Part shown: positions 25,799-28,538 of the stretch, in pieces | Position numbering within the stretch: position 1 is the first letter of the stretch | Layout: each line of letters opens with the position of its first letter | Source: JANOBJ01 sp031411575 | Lineage (GTDB): Bacteria > Pseudomonadota > Gammaproteobacteria > Burkholderiales > Burkholderiaceae_C | Length of the DNA: 28,538 nucleotides | Assembly: GCA_031411575.1 (NCBI GenBank) | Contig: JANOBJ010000392.1 | Coordinates: 1-28,538 of the forward strand | Reading direction: 5' to 3' | The notes under the pieces: model-generated | Databases searched by the model: none | What the model saw: the letters and a program-made list of their open reading frames with translations, nothing else | Told to the model about the DNA's origin: nothing | Made by a program: the position numbers and the translations under genes

Positions 25799-26581
25799 AT
25801 GACTTTGCCTGCACCCTACCAAAGCTACCCCAACACCCTGCGTCGCGACCTGCTCGCTGGCAAGCGCCTCATCGGCTGCTGGTCGTCGCTGGCCAGTGCC
25901 ATCACCACCGAAGTGCTCGGCCTGGCCGGGTTTGACTGGGTGTTGCTGGACGGCGAGCATGCGCCCAACGACATCCGCACGTTCGTGGCGCAACTGATGG
26001 CGTTGAAGGACAGCCCCAGCGCACCCGTGGGTCGCCCCGGCAGCAACAACGAGGTGGAGATCAAGCGCATGCTGGACGCAGGCTTTTACAACCTTCTCAT
26101 TCCTTACGTCGAAAGTGCGGCCGATGCGCGCCGCGCGGTGGCTGCCACGCGTTACCCGCCGCAGGGGCTGCGCGGCGTGTCGGTGTCACAGCGAAGCAAC
26201 CGCTACGCGACTGTTCCCGACTACTTCATGGGCATCAACGAACAGATCAGCGTGCTGATCCAGATCGAGAGTCCGGCAGGCGTTGCCGCCGCGCGCGAGA
26301 TTGCGGCGATTGATGGTGTGGATTGCCTGTTTGTCGGCCCGTCCGATCTGGCGGCCACCTACGGCCATATTGGCAACCCGACCCATCCCGAGGTGCAGCA
26401 GGCCATTGCCGCCGTGTTTGCCGATGCCAAGGCCTGCGGCAAACCCGCTGGCACGCTGGCGCCGGTGGAAGCTGATGCGCGGCGTTACCTCGAGATGGGC
26501 GCGACGTTTGTCGGCGTTGGCAGCGACCTGGGCGCCTTCCGGGCCGCGACCAAGGCGCTCTGCGAGAAGTTCCGGACGTGA
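25799..26581 (+). CDS. garL: 5-keto-4-deoxy-D-glucarate aldolase (HpcH/HpaI family)
   Basis: This class-II aldolase splits 5-keto-4-deoxy-D-glucarate (or 2-keto-3-deoxyglucarate) into pyruvate and tartronate semialdehyde. The 260-residue protein follows E. coli GarL closely: IGCWSSLASAITTEVLGLAG, WVLLDGEHAPND (His54), APVGR (Arg79), VLIQIES (metal ligand Glu157), VGPSDLA (metal ligand Asp183) and PVEADARRYLEMGATFVGVGSDLG. ATG 25799 is chosen because it matches the family N-terminus; its ribosome site is weak. With udh it covers both ends of the aldarate route. The lactonase and dehydratase steps between are not in the window. Confidence 0.93.
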   Translation: MTLPAPYQSYPNTLRRDLLAGKRLIGCWSSLASAITTEVLGLAGFDWVLLDGEHAPNDIRTFVAQLMALKDSPSAPVGRPGSNNEVEIKRMLDAGFYNLLIPYVESAADARRAVAATRYPPQGLRGVSVSQRSNRYATVPDYFMGINEQISVLIQIESPAGVAAAREIAAIDGVDCLFVGPSDLAATYGHIGNPTHPEVQQAIAAVFADAKACGKPAGTLAPVEADARRYLEMGATFVGVGSDLGAFRAATKALCEKFRT

Positions 26582-26609
26582 ACCGGCGAACGGTGCCAAG
26601 ATTCATTGG

Positions 26610-26640
26610 ATGCTATATAAGTTATAGCAAGAAACGACCC
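26610..26640 (+). repeat. 31-bp intergenic element, copy E (divergent tail)
   Basis: This reads ATGCTAT, 7 bases, then ATAGCAAGAAACGACCC. The dyad TGCTAT/ATAGCA is perfect, but the AACTATGACCA tail has drifted. It lies between the garL stop and the dioxygenase start. Confidence 0.6.
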
Positions 26641-26775
26641 CTGAATGCGGACCACGGCCATATTTGGCATCAAAACCGCTCGCTGGAGAACTTTGCAGCG
26701 GCGCCTCTGCCCGGTGCTCGGCTGCGCAGCGCTTGAAACGAAATGCGTTCACCCGCCAGCATGCTGGAGATACCC

Positions 26776-27666
26776 ATGATTGATAGCGCGGACGGTGTGA
26801 CGGAATCGGTTTTGGCCGTGATGCAGCAAACCACGGACGCGCGCCTGCGCGACATCATGGTGAGCCTGGTGACGCATCTGCATGGCTTTGTGCGCGATGT
26901 GCACCTGACGGAAGCCGAGTTCCGCAGCGCTGCGGCCTTGCTCAACGAGATGGGCAAACTTGGTACCGACACGCACAACGAAGTGGTGCTGATGGCCGGC
27001 TCGCTGGGTGTGTCGCAGCTGGTCTGCCTGCTCAACAACGGCGACCAAGGGCGCCAGCCGACCTCGCAAAACCTGCTGGGGCCCTTCTGGCGCCTGCATT
27101 CGCCGCGCACCGACAACGGCGGCAGCATCGTGCGCTCGCCCACGCCAGGGTCGGTGCTGTTCGTGCAGGCGCGGGTGGTCGATCAGGCGGGGCGGCCCGT
27201 GGTGGGCGCCGAGGTTGATATCTGGCACTCGTCCCCGGTGGGTTTGTACGAGCAGCAGGACCCGACCCAGGCCGACATGAACCTGCGCGGCAAGTTCACC
27301 ACGGACGATGAAGGGCGTTTCTGGTTTCGCTCGGTCAAGCCCGCGGGTTACCCGATTCCCACCGACGGCGTGGTGGGCCGGTTGCTGGCCGCGCAGAACC
27401 GCCACCCGATGCGACCGGCTCACCTGCATGCGCTGATCTTCCAGCCCGGCTACAAGACGCTGGTGTCGCAGGTGTACGCCGACGACGACCCGCACCTGGG
27501 CACCGATGTGCAGTTTGGCGTGACGCGCATGACCGTGGGCCACTACAAGGCGCATGCGGAGCCACATCCCGATGCTTCTGACGTCGGCTCACCGTGGTAC
27601 AGCCTGGACTACACCTACACCATGGAGCCCGGCGACGCTGTTCTGCCGCGGGCGCCGATCCGGTAG
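26776..27666 (+). CDS. Intradiol ring-cleavage dioxygenase (hydroxyquinol/catechol 1,2-dioxygenase-like)
   Basis: This non-haem Fe(III) enzyme cleaves catechol-type rings between the two hydroxyls. It has 296 residues. An N-terminal helical dimerisation domain (about 1-95, with TEAEFRSAAALLNEMGKLGTD) is followed by the beta-sandwich catalytic domain from PTSQNLLGPFW. The four iron ligands are all visible: Tyr158 (GLYEQQD), Tyr192 (GYPIP), His216 and His218 (RPAHLHA). The sequence reads closest to hydroxyquinol 1,2-dioxygenases, so 1,2,4-trihydroxybenzene is a likely substrate. I prefer ATG 26776 because GGAGA stands 7 bases upstream; an in-frame ATG at 26743 would add 11 residues. No maleylacetate reductase is next to it. 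Confidence 0.9.
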   Translation: MIDSADGVTESVLAVMQQTTDARLRDIMVSLVTHLHGFVRDVHLTEAEFRSAAALLNEMGKLGTDTHNEVVLMAGSLGVSQLVCLLNNGDQGRQPTSQNLLGPFWRLHSPRTDNGGSIVRSPTPGSVLFVQARVVDQAGRPVVGAEVDIWHSSPVGLYEQQDPTQADMNLRGKFTTDDEGRFWFRSVKPAGYPIPTDGVVGRLLAAQNRHPMRPAHLHALIFQPGYKTLVSQVYADDDPHLGTDVQFGVTRMTVGHYKAHAEPHPDASDVGSPWYSLDYTYTMEPGDAVLPRAPIR

Positions 27667-27835
27667 ACCACCGCTCCCACATGTGGGATGCCCTGCGCCG
27701 GTTGCGGGCTTGTCCTGATTGAGCCGACCGCGCTTGGGCGGCAGAATGAAGACAGGCGAGCCGGCAACCTCGGCACGGATTTCATCGTGTCGCGGCTCCC
27801 CTGGCTGCCACTCCCTACACGCAGGAGACATCCCC

Positions 27836-28420
27836 ATGATTCGCAGACAACTCACCCGCCTGGCCGTGATGGCGGTGCTGGGCCTCGGTCGCCCCTTGGC
27901 TGCGTTGGGGCAGTCCGACTACCCGAGCAAGCCCGTGAAAATCATCGTGCCATTCCCGCCGGGCGGCACCAGCGACGTGATGGGCCGAATGGTGGCCGAC
28001 GAGCTGACCAAGATCCTCAAGCAACCATTCATCATTGAGAATATCGGCGGTGCGGGCGGCGTGATCGGGAGCGAGCGCGCAGCCAAGATGGCGCCCGACG
28101 GCTACACGCTGCTGTTGACGGGTGTCGGATCCAACGCCGTCGCGCACGGGCTCGACCCGAAGCTGGCGTACGACTCGGTGAAGGACTTCACCCACCTGGC
28201 GCAGATCCACAGCGGCCCCAACGTGCTGGTGGTGCACCCCGACCGCCCGATCAAGACCTTCCAGGAACTGGTCGGACGGTCCGGATGCACCACCAGCACG
28301 TTCGGGCCGCTGTGGATCTGCGCGAGGTGGGTGAAGTCCTTCACCGAGTCGTACGCCAGCTTCGGGTCGAGACCATGCGCAACGGCGTTCTGGCCGACAC
28401 CCGTCTGGATGATGGTGTAG
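27836..28420 (+). CDS. Bug/TctC-type receptor, N-terminal part, broken at about 28272
   Basis: A periplasmic Bug receptor starts at ATG 27836 with a strong AGGAG site and a signal peptide (MIRRQLTRLAVMAVLGLGRP...ALGQ). Normal family sequence follows: YPSKPVKIIVPFPPGGTSDVMGRM, IIENIGGAGGVIGSERAA, DGYTLLLTGVGSNAVAHGLDP and VHPDRPIKTFQELV. About 145 residues in, at 28272, the family sequence ends. The remaining 49 codons to the stop at 28420 are the antisense of another Bug gene. A full receptor has about 320-330 residues, so this one is truncated. It follows the dioxygenase by 169 bp. It is either a chimeric junction or a real rearrangement. Confidence 0.75.
   Translation: MIRRQLTRLAVMAVLGLGRPLAALGQSDYPSKPVKIIVPFPPGGTSDVMGRMVADELTKILKQPFIIENIGGAGGVIGSERAAKMAPDGYTLLLTGVGSNAVAHGLDPKLAYDSVKDFTHLAQIHSGPNVLVVHPDRPIKTFQELVGRSGCTTSTFGPLWICARWVKSFTESYASFGSRPCATAFWPTPVWMMV
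28120..28402. repeat. Imperfect inverted repeat joining two Bug genes
   Basis: Arms 28120-28249 and 28273-28402 are reverse complements with a 23-base loop. A 47-bp stretch (28151-28197 against 28325-28371) and a further 20-bp stretch (28199-28218 against 28304-28323) are identical. Similarity falls outside this core, so the arms are homologous genes rather than one sequence copied. Confidence 0.9.
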
Positions 28421-28538
28421 CCGTCGGCCGGCAGCTTCAGCGCCCGCGCAGTGCCGGTGGTGCCGCCGGCACCGCCGACGTTCTCGATGATCACCGGCTG
28501 CTTCAACGCCTTCGCCAGTTCTTCGCTGACCATGCGTG
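28273..28538 (-). CDS. Second Bug/TctC-type receptor, internal fragment
   Basis: On the minus strand the end of the window encodes an internal part of another Bug receptor. MVSEELAKALKQPVIIENVGGAGGT leads to DGYTIIQTGVGQNAVAHGL and ends at VVHPDRP. The methionine here is not a start, since the family sequence needs about 50 more residues upstream, beyond the window. At 28273 the reading frame passes into the antisense of the other Bug gene and meets a stop at 28102. It is about 75 percent like its partner at protein level in the first part and identical over the last 39 residues. Both ends are therefore incomplete. Confidence 0.75.

Overview
The window is GC-rich bacterial DNA, tightly packed with genes. 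It looks like a betaproteobacterium of the order Burkholderiales, most likely family Comamonadaceae. The reasons are two Bug-type periplasmic receptors plus a fragment of a third, a dnaJ/dnaK/grpE block without a CIRCE element, tannase-family esterases, and protein sequences that read like those of that family. This is judged from recognised sequence, not from a database search.

Layout. (1) 1-540, minus: start of glutathione-dependent formaldehyde dehydrogenase (frmA), cut by the window edge. (2) 763-2082, plus: an MFS transporter, preceded by a 12-codon leader frame. (3) 2124-3488, minus: a beta-CASP metallo-beta-lactamase-fold protein. (4) 3668-7533, minus: dnaJ, dnaK and grpE, with a candidate heat-shock promoter before grpE and an intrinsic terminator between dnaK and dnaJ. 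(5) 7789-10710, minus: an FKBP-type prolyl isomerase, an FAH-fold enzyme, a DUF1080 lipoprotein and a small HxlR-like regulator with a strong terminator. (6) 10883-23947: a divergent catabolic locus. The minus arm, in transcription order from 21102, is enoyl-CoA hydratase, feruloyl-CoA synthase-like ligase, SDR dehydrogenase, Bug receptor, two tannase/feruloyl-esterase-family proteins, acyl-CoA dehydrogenase and a MarR regulator. The plus arm is an amidohydrolase and a second CoA ligase. (7) 23981-24598, minus: a DsbA-fold isomerase. (8) 24853-27666, plus: uronate dehydrogenase, 5-keto-4-deoxy-glucarate aldolase and an intradiol ring-cleavage dioxygenase. (9) 27836-28538: two broken Bug genes joined tail to tail.

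How region 6 may work. Exported esterases could free hydroxycinnamic acids from plant esters and the Bug protein could help capture them. A ligase would make the CoA thioester, the hydratase would add water, the SDR would oxidise the 3-hydroxyacyl-CoA, and the amidohydrolase could cleave the beta-keto thioester. The acyl-CoA dehydrogenase could feed in side-chain-saturated phenylpropanoids. This resembles the CoA-dependent beta-oxidative phenylpropanoid route described for the actinobacterial phd genes, rather than the usual proteobacterial hydratase/lyase route to vanillin. The intergenic region between the arms holds a perfect 7+1+7 palindrome lying inside the 17-bp spacer of a sigma70-like promoter. 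It is a natural target for the MarR protein at the end of the minus arm.

Two further signals cut across the genes. A 31-bp element with a conserved half-site occurs five times, always between genes. At the right end an inverted repeat fuses two homologous Bug genes at the same codon, which may be an assembly chimera.
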